DNA of 64,000 nt from Achromobacter pestifer. Lineage in GTDB: Bacteria > Pseudomonadota > Gammaproteobacteria > Burkholderiales > Burkholderiaceae_B. The stretch is taken from positions 7,006,001 to 7,070,000 of the forward strand of contig NZ_CP053985.1 of the NCBI RefSeq assembly GCF_013267355.1. The letters run 5' to 3'. Positions within the stretch are counted from its first letter, which is position 1, and the number at the start of each line of letters is the position of its first letter. The notes below the pieces were generated by a model. It worked only from the letters and a program-made list of their open reading frames with translations, was not told where the DNA came from and made no database searches. Below, piece by piece: positions 50,986 to 59,933 of the stretch. A program made the translations under genes and the position numbers.

Positions 50986-52077
50986 ATGGGAAGAATTTTG
51001 ACGATGCAAGATGTCGAAGCCGCGGTTCGAGGCGGATCGGTCTTCGCCTGCGGCGGAGGCGGCTGGGCCGAGCATGGGCGTGAGCTGGGCTCGCTTGCCG
51101 TCACCATCGGCCGCCCTGAATTGGTGACCATGGACGAGGTGCCGGACGACGCGTGGATTGCCACCGCGGCCGCGATTGGCGCGCCGGGCGGACTCACCGA
51201 CTGGCAAATGCTGGGCATCGATTACGTCAAGGCCGCTCAGCGGCTGCAGGACGCGCTCGGAGAGCGCGTCTACGGACTGATCATCGGCCAGAACGGCATG
51301 TCCAGCACCTTGAACGGCTGGCTGCCCTCCGCCGTGCTGGGCACCAAGGTCGTCGACGCCGTGGGCGACATCCGCGCCCACCCCACCGGCGACATGGGTT
51401 CGCTGGGACTGGCAGGCAGCCCCGAACCGATGATCCAGTGCGCCGTGGGCGGCAATCGCGCCAGCAACTCCTATATGGAGCTGACCGTCCATGGCGCCAC
51501 CGGCAAGGTATCGCCGGTGCTGCGCAAGGCGGCCGACATGGCGGGCGGCTTCATCGCCAGCTGCCGCAATCCGATCCGCGCATCCTACGTGCGCCGCCAT
51601 GCCGCCCTGGGCGGCATCAGCAAGGCGCTGGCGTTGGGCGAGGCCATCATCGCCGCGCAGCCGCGCGGCGGCAGCGCGGTCATCGACGCAATCTGCAAGG
51701 CGACCCAAGGCGAAATCATTGCTTCCGGCAAGGTGGTGCGCAACACCCTGCGCTACACCGAGGAGGCCTTCGACATCGGCACCGTCGAAATCGGCGAAGG
51801 CGCGGGCAAGCGCGTGATCCACGTGATGAACGAGCACATGGCCGTGACCGACAGCCACGGCGCACGGGTCGCCTGCTATCCGGACGTGATCACCACCCTG
51901 GACGCCGAAGGCAATCCGGTCAGCGCGGGCCAGCTGCGTGTAGGCCTGGAGGTCAGCGTCCTGCACGTGCGCAAGCAGCACATCCCCTTGTCTTCCAGCG
52001 TCACCGACCCATCTGTCTACCCCATCGTGGAAAAGGCGCTGGGCATGAACTTCACCGACTACGCATTGGCATCCTGA
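50986..52077 (+). CDS. DUF917 family protein (S-methyl-thiohydantoin desulfurase-like/hydantoin-related)
   Basis: This 363-residue protein is recognised as DUF917 by its N-terminus MGRILTMQDVEAAVRGGSVFACGGGGW and the EVPDDAWIATAAAIGAPGG region. To my recollection Pfam now links this family (PF06032) with S-methyl thiohydantoin desulfurase of S-methyl-ergothioneine breakdown. ATG 50986 was chosen over 50917 because AGGA precedes it and it gives the family N-terminus. It starts the operon and is 10 bp from the urocanase-like gene, which supports a reaction on the urocanase product. Confidence 0.82.
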   Translation: MGRILTMQDVEAAVRGGSVFACGGGGWAEHGRELGSLAVTIGRPELVTMDEVPDDAWIATAAAIGAPGGLTDWQMLGIDYVKAAQRLQDALGERVYGLIIGQNGMSSTLNGWLPSAVLGTKVVDAVGDIRAHPTGDMGSLGLAGSPEPMIQCAVGGNRASNSYMELTVHGATGKVSPVLRKAADMAGGFIASCRNPIRASYVRRHAALGGISKALALGEAIIAAQPRGGSAVIDAICKATQGEIIASGKVVRNTLRYTEEAFDIGTVEIGEGAGKRVIHVMNEHMAVTDSHGARVACYPDVITTLDAEGNPVSAGQLRVGLEVSVLHVRKQHIPLSSSVTDPSVYPIVEKALGMNFTDYALAS

Positions 52078-52087
52078 GGTAAACGGC

Positions 52088-53764
52088 GTGAAACGAGAAT
52101 TCAATATCCCCGGCGGCAACACCCTGCGTTGCAAAGGCTGGCGCCAGGAAGCGCTGCTGCGCCTGCTGGAAAACGTGCTGGCGGTGGGTGAAGACCCGGC
52201 CAACCTGGTGGTCTACGCCGCGTTGGGCCGCGCCGCGCGCGACTGGCCCGCGCATGACGCCATGGTCCAGGCCTTGATGGAACTGGAGGAAGATCAGACG
52301 CTCATTGTCCAATCGGGCAAGCCCATCGGCGTGCTGCGCACGCATCCGCAAGCGCCGATCGTGATCATGGCCAACTGCAACATGGTCGGCCAGTGGGCTC
52401 GCGCCGAGAATTTCTACCAGATGGAACGCGACAACCTGATCTGCTGGGGCGGGCTGACGGCGGGCGACTGGCAGTACATCGGCTCGCAGGGCGTGATCCA
52501 GGGCACCTACGAGATCTTCTCGCGCATTGCCGAACGCCACTTCGACAACGATCTGCGCGGCCGCTTCATCCTGACGGCGGGCATGGGCGGCATGGGCGGC
52601 GCGCAGCCGCTGGCCGGCCGCATGGCGAACGCCGCCATCCTCACCGTGGAAATCAATCCGGAACGCATCGAGAAACGCATCAAGGCGGGTTTCCTCGAAC
52701 GGCGCGCGGACTCGCTGGACGAGGCCCTGGCGCTGATCCAACAAGCGCAGGCCCGCCGCGAGCCGATCTCGGTGGGTCTGCTGGGCAACGCCGCCGACGT
52801 CTACCCCGAAATCCTGGCCCGCGGCATCGTGCCCGATATCGTCACCGACCAGACCTCGGCGCACGACTTGGTCTACGGCTACATTCCCGCCGGGCATACG
52901 CTGGAACAAGTGGCCGACATGCGCCGCAATGACGTTCCTGGCCTGATGGACGCCAGCCGCGCCTCCATCGTCCGCCATGTCACCGCGATGTTGGGATTCC
53001 AGGACCGGGGCTCGATCGTCTTCGACAACGGCAACCTGATCCGCACCCATGCGAAACAGGGCGGCGTGGAACGCGCCTTCGAGATCCCGGTGTTCACCGA
53101 GGCGTTTCTGCGGCCCCTGTTCGCGCGCGCCATCGGTCCGTTCCGCTGGATCGCGCTATCGAACGACGCCGACGACATCCGCAAGATCGACGATTTCCTG
53201 CTGCAACGCTTTCCCGACAACTTCATCGTCTCCAACTGGATCCGACTTGCGCGCAAGGAAGTGCCGTTCGAAGGCCTGCCCGCCCGCATCGCCTGGCTGG
53301 GACACGGCGAGCGCACCGAGCTGGCGCTGGAAGTGAACCGGATGGTGCGCGAAGGCGTGCTCAGCGCGCCCGTCGCCTTCACGCGGGACCATCTTGACGC
53401 CGGCGCCATGGCTCATCCGAACATCATGACGGAAAACATGCGCGACGGTTCCGACGCCATCGCCGACTGGCCGCTGCTCAACGCCATGATCAACTGCTCG
53501 TCCAGCGCCGACCTGGTGGCGATCCACTCCGGCGGCGGCGGATACAGCGGCTACATGACCAGCGCCGGCGTCACGGTGGTGGCGGACGGCACCGCGGCCG
53601 CCGACCAGCGGCTGCGCCTGTCGATGACCAACGACACGGCCAGCGGCGTGCTGCGGTATGCCGACGCCGGCTACGAGGACGCCCTGGATGAGGTGCGGAA
53701 AAAGAACATCGCCCGCATCGACACCGCCCAGTACGCCCACTGCAGCCCTGGACACGGCGACTAG
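52088..53764 (+). CDS. Urocanate hydratase family protein, diverged (likely modified-urocanate hydratase)
   Basis: This 558-residue protein follows urocanase throughout: NAD-binding LTAGMGGMGGAQPLAGRM (about 162-179), GLLGNAADVYPEIL, GSDAIADWPLLNAMIN and ADAGYEDALD at the end. It differs at key places: the urocanase active-site Cys in ARICWVG is Ala402 (ARIAWLG), and the GFSQHSG segment after the glycine run is GYMTSAG near residue 487. This points to a substrate other than urocanate, for example thiourocanate, S-methyl-thiourocanate or N-methylurocanate. The start is GTG with AGGT upstream. Confidence 0.87.
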   Translation: MKREFNIPGGNTLRCKGWRQEALLRLLENVLAVGEDPANLVVYAALGRAARDWPAHDAMVQALMELEEDQTLIVQSGKPIGVLRTHPQAPIVIMANCNMVGQWARAENFYQMERDNLICWGGLTAGDWQYIGSQGVIQGTYEIFSRIAERHFDNDLRGRFILTAGMGGMGGAQPLAGRMANAAILTVEINPERIEKRIKAGFLERRADSLDEALALIQQAQARREPISVGLLGNAADVYPEILARGIVPDIVTDQTSAHDLVYGYIPAGHTLEQVADMRRNDVPGLMDASRASIVRHVTAMLGFQDRGSIVFDNGNLIRTHAKQGGVERAFEIPVFTEAFLRPLFARAIGPFRWIALSNDADDIRKIDDFLLQRFPDNFIVSNWIRLARKEVPFEGLPARIAWLGHGERTELALEVNRMVREGVLSAPVAFTRDHLDAGAMAHPNIMTENMRDGSDAIADWPLLNAMINCSSSADLVAIHSGGGGYSGYMTSAGVTVVADGTAAADQRLRLSMTNDTASGVLRYADAGYEDALDEVRKKNIARIDTAQYAHCSPGHGD

Positions 53765-53769
53765 CAACC

Positions 53770-54957
53770 ATGGACAGAAAGATGCTTGAAGGCGTGCGCG
53801 TGCTCGATTTCACGCGGGTGCTGGCGGGACCGTACTGCACGGCGATGCTGGCCGACCTGGGCGCCGAGGTCATCAAGGTCGAACCGCCGCAGGGCGACGA
53901 CCAACGCCACATGGGACGCATGGTGCAAGGCGAAAGCACCAACTTCATCCTCAACAATCGGGGTAAGAAGAGCATCCGGCTGGACCTCAAGCGGGACGAA
54001 GGCCGGCGCATCGCGAGGGAGCTGGCCGCCAGGAGCGATGTGCTCATCGAGAACTTCAAGCCGGGCGTGGCCGGCAAGCTGGGGATCGGCTATGCCGAAT
54101 TGTCCGAGCTGTTCCCGCGGCTGGTGTATTGCAGCATCTCGGGCTTCGGACAGAACGGTCCGAACGCCGCCCGCCCCTCCTACGACGTGGTGGCCCAGGC
54201 CATGAGCGGCTTGATGAGCCTGACCGGCGAGGCCGACGGCGCGCCCACCTTGATCGGCGAATCCGTCGGCGACATCTGCGCCGGCATGTTCGCCGCCTGG
54301 GGTGTGATGGCGGCGCTGTATGACCGCGAACGCGGCGGACGCGGCAGGCACGTGGACGTGGCGATGTTCGATTCGCTACTGGCGATGCAGCCCACGGCCT
54401 TGGCGCAGTATCTGTTCGGCGGCGCGGCGCCGGCGCGCGTCGGCAACCGCCACCCGCTGAGTTCGCCGTTCGGCGCCTACGCGGCCAATGACGGCCATCT
54501 GGTGATCGCGGCGGCAAATGACAAGCTGTTTCAGGCGGTCGCGGATACCATCGGCCGCCCCGAGCTGCCGGCCGACCCCCGCTTTCGCACCGATGGCGAG
54601 CGCAGCCGAAACGACGCCGAACTGCGTCCGCTGATCGAAGCCTGGAGCAGGACGCTGAGCGTGCAGGAAGCCGTGGCGGCCATGTCTCGCGCCGGCGTCC
54701 CGGCGGCGCCCATCCAGGACACCGCGCAGGCAGTCGACAGCGAACAGGCGCGGGTACGCCAGTTGACCACCCGTGCCCCCCACCCTGTCCTGGGAGAGAC
54801 GGCGCTGGTCGAGCAGCCCGTGCATTTCTCCGGCATGCGGCGAGGCGAACTGGCCACCGCTCCGGCGCTGGGCCAGCACAGCGCTGAGGTATTGGCCCAG
54901 GTATTGGGAATGGACGCCAGCGCGATTGAAGGCCTGCGCGCGGCAGGCGTGATCTAA
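53770..54957 (+). CDS. Family III CoA-transferase (CaiB/BaiF)
   Basis: This 395-residue protein shows LEGVRVLDFTRVLAGPYCTAMLADLGAEVIKVEPP, NRGKKSIRLDLK and the catalytic Asp in IGESVGDICAGM (about residue 166). It moves CoA between an acyl-CoA and a free acid. It starts 5 bp after the urocanase-like gene and precedes two acyl-CoA dehydrogenases, so it probably activates a saturated propionate-type side chain for desaturation. Confidence 0.9.
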   Translation: MDRKMLEGVRVLDFTRVLAGPYCTAMLADLGAEVIKVEPPQGDDQRHMGRMVQGESTNFILNNRGKKSIRLDLKRDEGRRIARELAARSDVLIENFKPGVAGKLGIGYAELSELFPRLVYCSISGFGQNGPNAARPSYDVVAQAMSGLMSLTGEADGAPTLIGESVGDICAGMFAAWGVMAALYDRERGGRGRHVDVAMFDSLLAMQPTALAQYLFGGAAPARVGNRHPLSSPFGAYAANDGHLVIAAANDKLFQAVADTIGRPELPADPRFRTDGERSRNDAELRPLIEAWSRTLSVQEAVAAMSRAGVPAAPIQDTAQAVDSEQARVRQLTTRAPHPVLGETALVEQPVHFSGMRRGELATAPALGQHSAEVLAQVLGMDASAIEGLRAAGVI

Positions 54958-54968
54958 GGAGCATGGGA

Positions 54969-56171
54969 ATGGAAATGCGGTTCAGCCCGGAAGAAGAACG
55001 CTTCCGCAGCGAAGTGCGCGATTTCATCGCCGCCAACCTGCCGGCGGACATCCGGCGCAAAGTCGAACTGGGCCTGCGCCTGGAGCGCAGCGATTACACG
55101 CGTTGGCAGGACATCCTGGCGGCGCGCGGCTGGTACGCGGTGAACTGGCCGGAACAATACGGCGGCCCCGGCTGGAGTCCGGTGCAGAAGTACCTATTCC
55201 AACAGGAGTACGGCGCGCAGCCCTGTCCGCCGCTGGTGCAGTTTGGCGTCAACATGGTCGGCCCGGTGATCTACACCTACGGCAACGAAGCCCAGAAGAC
55301 CCGCTTCCTGCCGCGCATCCTGGCCAACCAGGACTGGTGGTGCCAGGGATACTCGGAACCCGGATCCGGCTCCGACCTGGCGTCGCTGCGCACGACCGCC
55401 GTGCGCGACGGAGATGATTACATCGTCAACGGCTCCAAGATCTGGACCACCTGGGCGCAATGGGCGGATTGGATGTTCGCGCTGGTGCGCACCAGCAAAG
55501 AGGAGCGGCCGCAGCAAGGCATCTCCTTCCTGTTGCTGGACCTGCGTTCGCCCGGCATCAGCCAGCGGCCGATACGCATGCTGGACGGTGACGCCGAAGT
55601 CAACGAGGTGTTCTTCGACAACGTACGCGTGCCGGCCGCCCAACTGGTGGGAGGCGAAGGCACGGGCTGGTCCTACGGCAAGTTCCTGCTGGAACACGAG
55701 CGCTTCGTGATCTCCGGGGTCGCCCGATCCAAGCGTCTGCTGGCACGGGTCAAGGGTGTGGCGCAACGCCTGCCGGACGGCATGGGCGGGAACCGCCTGG
55801 ACGATCCGGCGCTGCGCTTGCGCGTGGCGGATCTGGAAATGCAGCTGTGCGCGCTCGAATACACCGAATTGCGTTTCCTGAGCGCCATGAATGCCGGGCA
55901 GAGCCCCGGCAGCGCCGCCTCGATCCTGAAAATACGCGGCACCGAAATCGAACAGGCCATCAGCGAACTGGCGATGGATTGCCTGGGGGAAGACGCGTTG
56001 GCGCTGGACGAGGCGCTGCTGGACAGTCTGAGCGCCGACTCCCAAGCGCTGGGTCCGGATTTCGCGGCCGCAGCGGGCCCGCTGTACTTCAACTTGCGCA
56101 AGGTGACGATCTGGGGCGGCTCGAACGAGATCCAGCGCAACATCCTCGCCAAGCACGTGCTGGGATTGTAG
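54969..56171 (+). CDS. Acyl-CoA dehydrogenase, large/catalytic subunit-type
   Basis: This 400-residue flavoprotein has QGYSEPGSGSDLASLRTTA (FAD/substrate loop), GSKIWTTWAQWADWMFALVRT and the C-terminal IWGGSNEIQRNILAKHVLGL. It resembles PimC/FadE-type subunits of heteromeric enzymes, with a candidate base in FLLEHERF. ATG 54969 was chosen because GGAG is 7 nt upstream; the ATG at 54963 is too close. It should introduce a C=C bond next to the thioester. Confidence 0.9.
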   Translation: MEMRFSPEEERFRSEVRDFIAANLPADIRRKVELGLRLERSDYTRWQDILAARGWYAVNWPEQYGGPGWSPVQKYLFQQEYGAQPCPPLVQFGVNMVGPVIYTYGNEAQKTRFLPRILANQDWWCQGYSEPGSGSDLASLRTTAVRDGDDYIVNGSKIWTTWAQWADWMFALVRTSKEERPQQGISFLLLDLRSPGISQRPIRMLDGDAEVNEVFFDNVRVPAAQLVGGEGTGWSYGKFLLEHERFVISGVARSKRLLARVKGVAQRLPDGMGGNRLDDPALRLRVADLEMQLCALEYTELRFLSAMNAGQSPGSAASILKIRGTEIEQAISELAMDCLGEDALALDEALLDSLSADSQALGPDFAAAAGPLYFNLRKVTIWGGSNEIQRNILAKHVLGL

Positions 56172-56180
56172 GAGACCACG

Positions 56181-57317
56181 ATGGATTTTTCTTTCAACGA
56201 TCTGCAGCGCATGCTGCATGAAAGCGCCGAAACCTACGCCCGCGACCACGGCGATTTCGAACGTCGGCGCCGCCTCATGGCCAGCGCCGCCGGCTACGCG
56301 CAGGAAGACTGGAAGCTGATGGCCGACCTGGGCTGGCTGGCGTTGCTGCTGCCGGAGGAATTAGGCGGCGTGGGCGGCGGACCGGTCGAAACCATGATCA
56401 TCATGGAAGCGCTGGGCAAGGCGCTGGCGGGCGAGCCCTACCTGTCGACCGCGGTACTTGGCGCCGGATGCCTGCTGCGGCACGGTACGCCCGCGCAGCG
56501 CGACGCCTGCCTGGGCCCGCTGGCGCTCGGCGACTACCGGATGGCGCTCGCGCATCGCGAACAGGACTCCCACGAGAACCGTCATGCCGTGGCCCTGCGG
56601 GCGCGGCGGGATGGCGCAGGCTATGTATTGGACGGCGCCAAGCAGACTGTGTTCGACGCGCCCGGCGCGCAGGCTTTCATGGTCTCGGCGCGTACGGACG
56701 GCGCGTCGTGCGCGCGCGACGGCATCACCATGTTCCTGGTCCCGGCCACTGCCGCCGGTCTCACGCAGCGGCCATTCCGCAGGTTGGACGGCGGCCGCGC
56801 CTCGCATCTCGCATTCGAGGGCGTGCGCGTGGACGACGGCGCAGTGCTGGGCCGCCGGGACGATGGCGCAGCGGTGCTGGACGATCTGTACGCGCACGCG
56901 ATCGGCGCGCTTTGCGGCGAAGCCCTGGGCGCGATGCAGGCGATGCACGACGCCGCGCTCGATTATCTGAAAGTCCGGCGACAGTTCGGCCGTCCCATCG
57001 GAACGTTCCAGGCGTTGCAACATCGGCAGGTGGACATGTACACGGCGCTCGAAGAAGCGCGGTCGTTGACCCTGGCCGCCAACATGGCGCTGGCCGAATC
57101 CATGCCGGAAGCGGAGCGGCTGCTTTCCATGGCCAAGGCCCAGGTAGGCAAGTCCGCCCGCATCGTCGGGCAAGGCGCCATCCAGCTGCATGGCGGCATC
57201 GGCATGACCGAAGAGCTGCAGGTCGGCGCGCACTTCAAACGGACAACCGTGATCGAAGCCATGTTCGGCTCGCGCCAGCACCATCTGGCGCGCCTGATTC
57301 AGGACCGGCAGGCATAG
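56181..57317 (+). CDS. Acyl-CoA dehydrogenase, small/second subunit-type
   Basis: This 378-residue protein is a second, more diverged acyl-CoA dehydrogenase. The N-terminal half is present but the FAD motif is weak (LAHREQDSHEN), while RRQFGRPIGTFQALQHRQVDM and QLHGGIGMTEE are kept. Such pairs (PimC/PimD, FadE28/29-like) form alpha2beta2 enzymes. It starts 9 bp after the large subunit with AGGAG upstream. Confidence 0.88.
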   Translation: MDFSFNDLQRMLHESAETYARDHGDFERRRRLMASAAGYAQEDWKLMADLGWLALLLPEELGGVGGGPVETMIIMEALGKALAGEPYLSTAVLGAGCLLRHGTPAQRDACLGPLALGDYRMALAHREQDSHENRHAVALRARRDGAGYVLDGAKQTVFDAPGAQAFMVSARTDGASCARDGITMFLVPATAAGLTQRPFRRLDGGRASHLAFEGVRVDDGAVLGRRDDGAAVLDDLYAHAIGALCGEALGAMQAMHDAALDYLKVRRQFGRPIGTFQALQHRQVDMYTALEEARSLTLAANMALAESMPEAERLLSMAKAQVGKSARIVGQGAIQLHGGIGMTEELQVGAHFKRTTVIEAMFGSRQHHLARLIQDRQA

Positions 57318-57410
57318 CAGCAAGACACAACCGCAGGGCCGAGGGGCAGCGGTTCATTTTTACGTTTTTTCAGAGCGTGCTCCAAGCGCGCATGATTCCA
57401 GGGGAAAGAA

Positions 57411-58751
57411 ATGAAAGACATCACGATCAATCCCGGAGCCGGGGTTCCGCCCGGCCGTCCGGCGCATCAGGCCACGGCGCACGAGCGCAGCGGCCGCAAG
57501 GCAGTGATTGCCGCGTCGGCCGGCAATGCCCTCGAATGGTATGACTTCACCGTCTATGCCCTGTTCGCGGTCTATATCGGGCAGAACTTCTTCCATAACG
57601 CCGATCCCACCGTGCAATTGATGGCTTCGTTCCTGGCCTTCGGCCTGGGCTTCGTGGTGCGGCCCCTGGGCGCGCTGGTGCTGGGTTCCTATGGCGACCG
57701 CGCCGGACGCAAGGCAGCGTTGACCTTGACCATCATGCTGATGGCCGTGGGCACGCTGCTGATCGCCGCGGCGCCGCCCTATGCCGCGATCGGCGTGGGC
57801 GCCCCCCTATTGATCGTGTGCGGCCGCGTGCTGCAAGGTTTCTCGGCCGGCGGCGAGGTCGGTGGCGCCACCGCCTTCCTGGTCGAGCATGCGCCGGAAG
57901 GCAAGCGCGGTCAGTATGCCTCGTGGCTGCAGGCCAGCATGGGCATTTCCAACCTGCTGGGCGCACTGGTCGCTACCCTGGTCACCACGCTGCTGACCGA
58001 ACAGCAGGTCGGAGAATGGGGTTGGCGCGTGCCGTTCATCATCGGCCTTGCGATCGCGCCTGTCGGCCTGTGGATGCGCCGTGCGCTGGACGAAACGCCG
58101 CATTTCCGCGAAGAACAGGCGCGCCAGGCGCGTCAGGGCGACCATGTCAAGGCGCCGCTGCTGTCGGTCCTGCGGGACTATCCCAAGGAGCTGCTGACCG
58201 GCCTGTGCATGTCGGTGCTCTGGGCCGTCGGCCCCTACGCGCTGATCATTTTCATGCCCATCTATGTGCAGAAATCGCTGGGGTTCTCCAGTTCACAGGC
58301 CTTCACGGCAGCGCTCGTGGGCAATCTGTTCCTGATCGGGGGTTGCGTGTTCTCCGGCACGCTGTCGGACCGTTACGGTCGCCGCACCGTGCTGCGCGCA
58401 GCGGCGCTGATCCTGCTGCTCGCGGTCTACCCGCTGATGATGTGGCTGAAGGCATCGCACACCCTGGGCACGCTCATCGTGGTGCAGTCGCTGTTCTGCC
58501 TGATGGTGGCCATGTACGTGGGCGTGGCCCCGGCGGCGCTGTCCGAAGTGTTTCCCACCGCCGTGCGCTCTTCGGGCATGTCCCTGTCGTACAACACGGC
58601 AGTCACGGTCCTGGGCGGATTCGCCCCCGTCATTCTTACCTGGATCACCTACACCACGGGCGTGGCGTTCGCGCCCGCACTGTACGTCATGGGAGCCAGC
58701 GTGGTCGCGCTGATTGCATTGACCGTTCTGCCGCAGGGCCGCCATGTTTAA
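57411..58751 (+). CDS. MFS transporter, metabolite:H+ symporter type (ProP/ShiA-like)
   Basis: This 446-residue membrane protein has twelve predicted helices and the MHS-family marks NALEWYDFTVYALFAVYIG, GDRAGRKAALTL and RVLQGFSAGGEVGGATAFLVEHAPEGKRG. It imports organic acids or betaines; ergothioneine-like betaines or imidazole acids would suit the cluster. It overlaps the next gene by 8 bp. Confidence 0.9.
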   Translation: MKDITINPGAGVPPGRPAHQATAHERSGRKAVIAASAGNALEWYDFTVYALFAVYIGQNFFHNADPTVQLMASFLAFGLGFVVRPLGALVLGSYGDRAGRKAALTLTIMLMAVGTLLIAAAPPYAAIGVGAPLLIVCGRVLQGFSAGGEVGGATAFLVEHAPEGKRGQYASWLQASMGISNLLGALVATLVTTLLTEQQVGEWGWRVPFIIGLAIAPVGLWMRRALDETPHFREEQARQARQGDHVKAPLLSVLRDYPKELLTGLCMSVLWAVGPYALIIFMPIYVQKSLGFSSSQAFTAALVGNLFLIGGCVFSGTLSDRYGRRTVLRAAALILLLAVYPLMMWLKASHTLGTLIVVQSLFCLMVAMYVGVAPAALSEVFPTAVRSSGMSLSYNTAVTVLGGFAPVILTWITYTTGVAFAPALYVMGASVVALIALTVLPQGRHV

Positions 58752-59835
58752 GGTATCCAAGACACTGGCCGCGGCCGCGGCGCTCGCGCTGGCCGGCTTT
58801 TGCTCGACGCCGCTGGCGGCGGAATCGCCGCGGACCACCGAGCTGGTTCTGCTGGGCGTGGCCGGCGGCCCGACCTGGTATGGCGCCGAGTCGCCGCACG
58901 GGATTTCTTCGGCAGTGCTGGTGGACGGACGGGCCTACATCGTCGACCTGGGCTCTGGCGCTTACCGCCAGTTGCGCCGCGCCGGCGTCAAACCCGGCGC
59001 CGAACAAGCCGTGTTCCTGACCCACCTGCACACCGACCACATCATCGATCTGGCGAACCTGCTGATGTACGACCCGAGCGCCCGCCGCCGCGCCAAGGCG
59101 TCCATGCAGATATACGGCCCCGGACGGCGCGGCGTCCTGCCGCCGCTCGCGCCCGGCATGAAGGACGACCCGGTGATCCACGCGGAAAATCCTTCCGCCG
59201 GCACGCGCGATCTGGTCGAGTCGGTCATCGCCGGCATGTCGGCCGATCTGAACATACGGGTGCGCAGCGAAGGCGTGCCGGATATCCGGCAGTTCTTCCA
59301 GGCTCATGACATCGAGGTTCCGGCCGGCGTGGTCAAGGATCCGAACACCGAACCGGCTCCGCCGATGGATCCGTTTCCCGTCTGGCAGGATGAGCGTGTC
59401 AAGGTCAGCGCCATCCTGGTGCCGCACGGTCTGGTGTACCCCAACTTCGCCTACCGCTTCGACACCGCGGCAGGCTCCGTGGTGTTCTCGGGCGATACGG
59501 CGGTCAGCGAAAACCTGATCAAGCTGGCCCACGGCGCCGACATCCTGGTGCACGAGGCGATCGACCCGGCCTGGGTCGACCACATCGTCGGCGCCAAGCC
59601 CTGGGACGCCCGCCAACAAGCGTTGGCCAAGCAACTGCTGGAGGCCCACACCACGCCGCAGCAAGTGGGCGAAGTCGCCACCCGCGCCGGCGTCAAGACG
59701 CTTGTGCTGTCACATCTGGTGCCGGGTGACGCGCCTGCGGAGCATTGGCTGCAGGCGCGCCAGACCTTCCGCGGACCCGTCGTGTTGGGACAGGACCTGC
59801 TGCGCCTGCCCCTGGGCGCGCAGCGCCAACCCTAG
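58744..59835 (+). CDS. Exported metallo-beta-lactamase-fold hydrolase
   Basis: This 363-residue protein has a signal peptide (1-26, ending TPLAA), the metal motif THLHTDHIIDL, and further ligands in SGDTAVSENL, and His in LVLSHLVPG. It resembles ribonuclease Z/arylsulfatase-like MBL proteins but is exported. The reaction is unknown. It overlaps the MFS gene and precedes the exported lyase, so both could act on the substrate before uptake. Confidence 0.87.
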   Translation: MFKVSKTLAAAAALALAGFCSTPLAAESPRTTELVLLGVAGGPTWYGAESPHGISSAVLVDGRAYIVDLGSGAYRQLRRAGVKPGAEQAVFLTHLHTDHIIDLANLLMYDPSARRRAKASMQIYGPGRRGVLPPLAPGMKDDPVIHAENPSAGTRDLVESVIAGMSADLNIRVRSEGVPDIRQFFQAHDIEVPAGVVKDPNTEPAPPMDPFPVWQDERVKVSAILVPHGLVYPNFAYRFDTAAGSVVFSGDTAVSENLIKLAHGADILVHEAIDPAWVDHIVGAKPWDARQQALAKQLLEAHTTPQQVGEVATRAGVKTLVLSHLVPGDAPAEHWLQARQTFRGPVVLGQDLLRLPLGAQRQP

Positions 59836-59933
59836 CCGCCCCGCACGCTTTCCTGCTCCGCCCCGACACCGCGGGCCGCTTGGCGGTCCGCGGCGCCGCC
59901 GCGCCCGTTTCTTTCCCCAAGCCAGGAGTCGCA

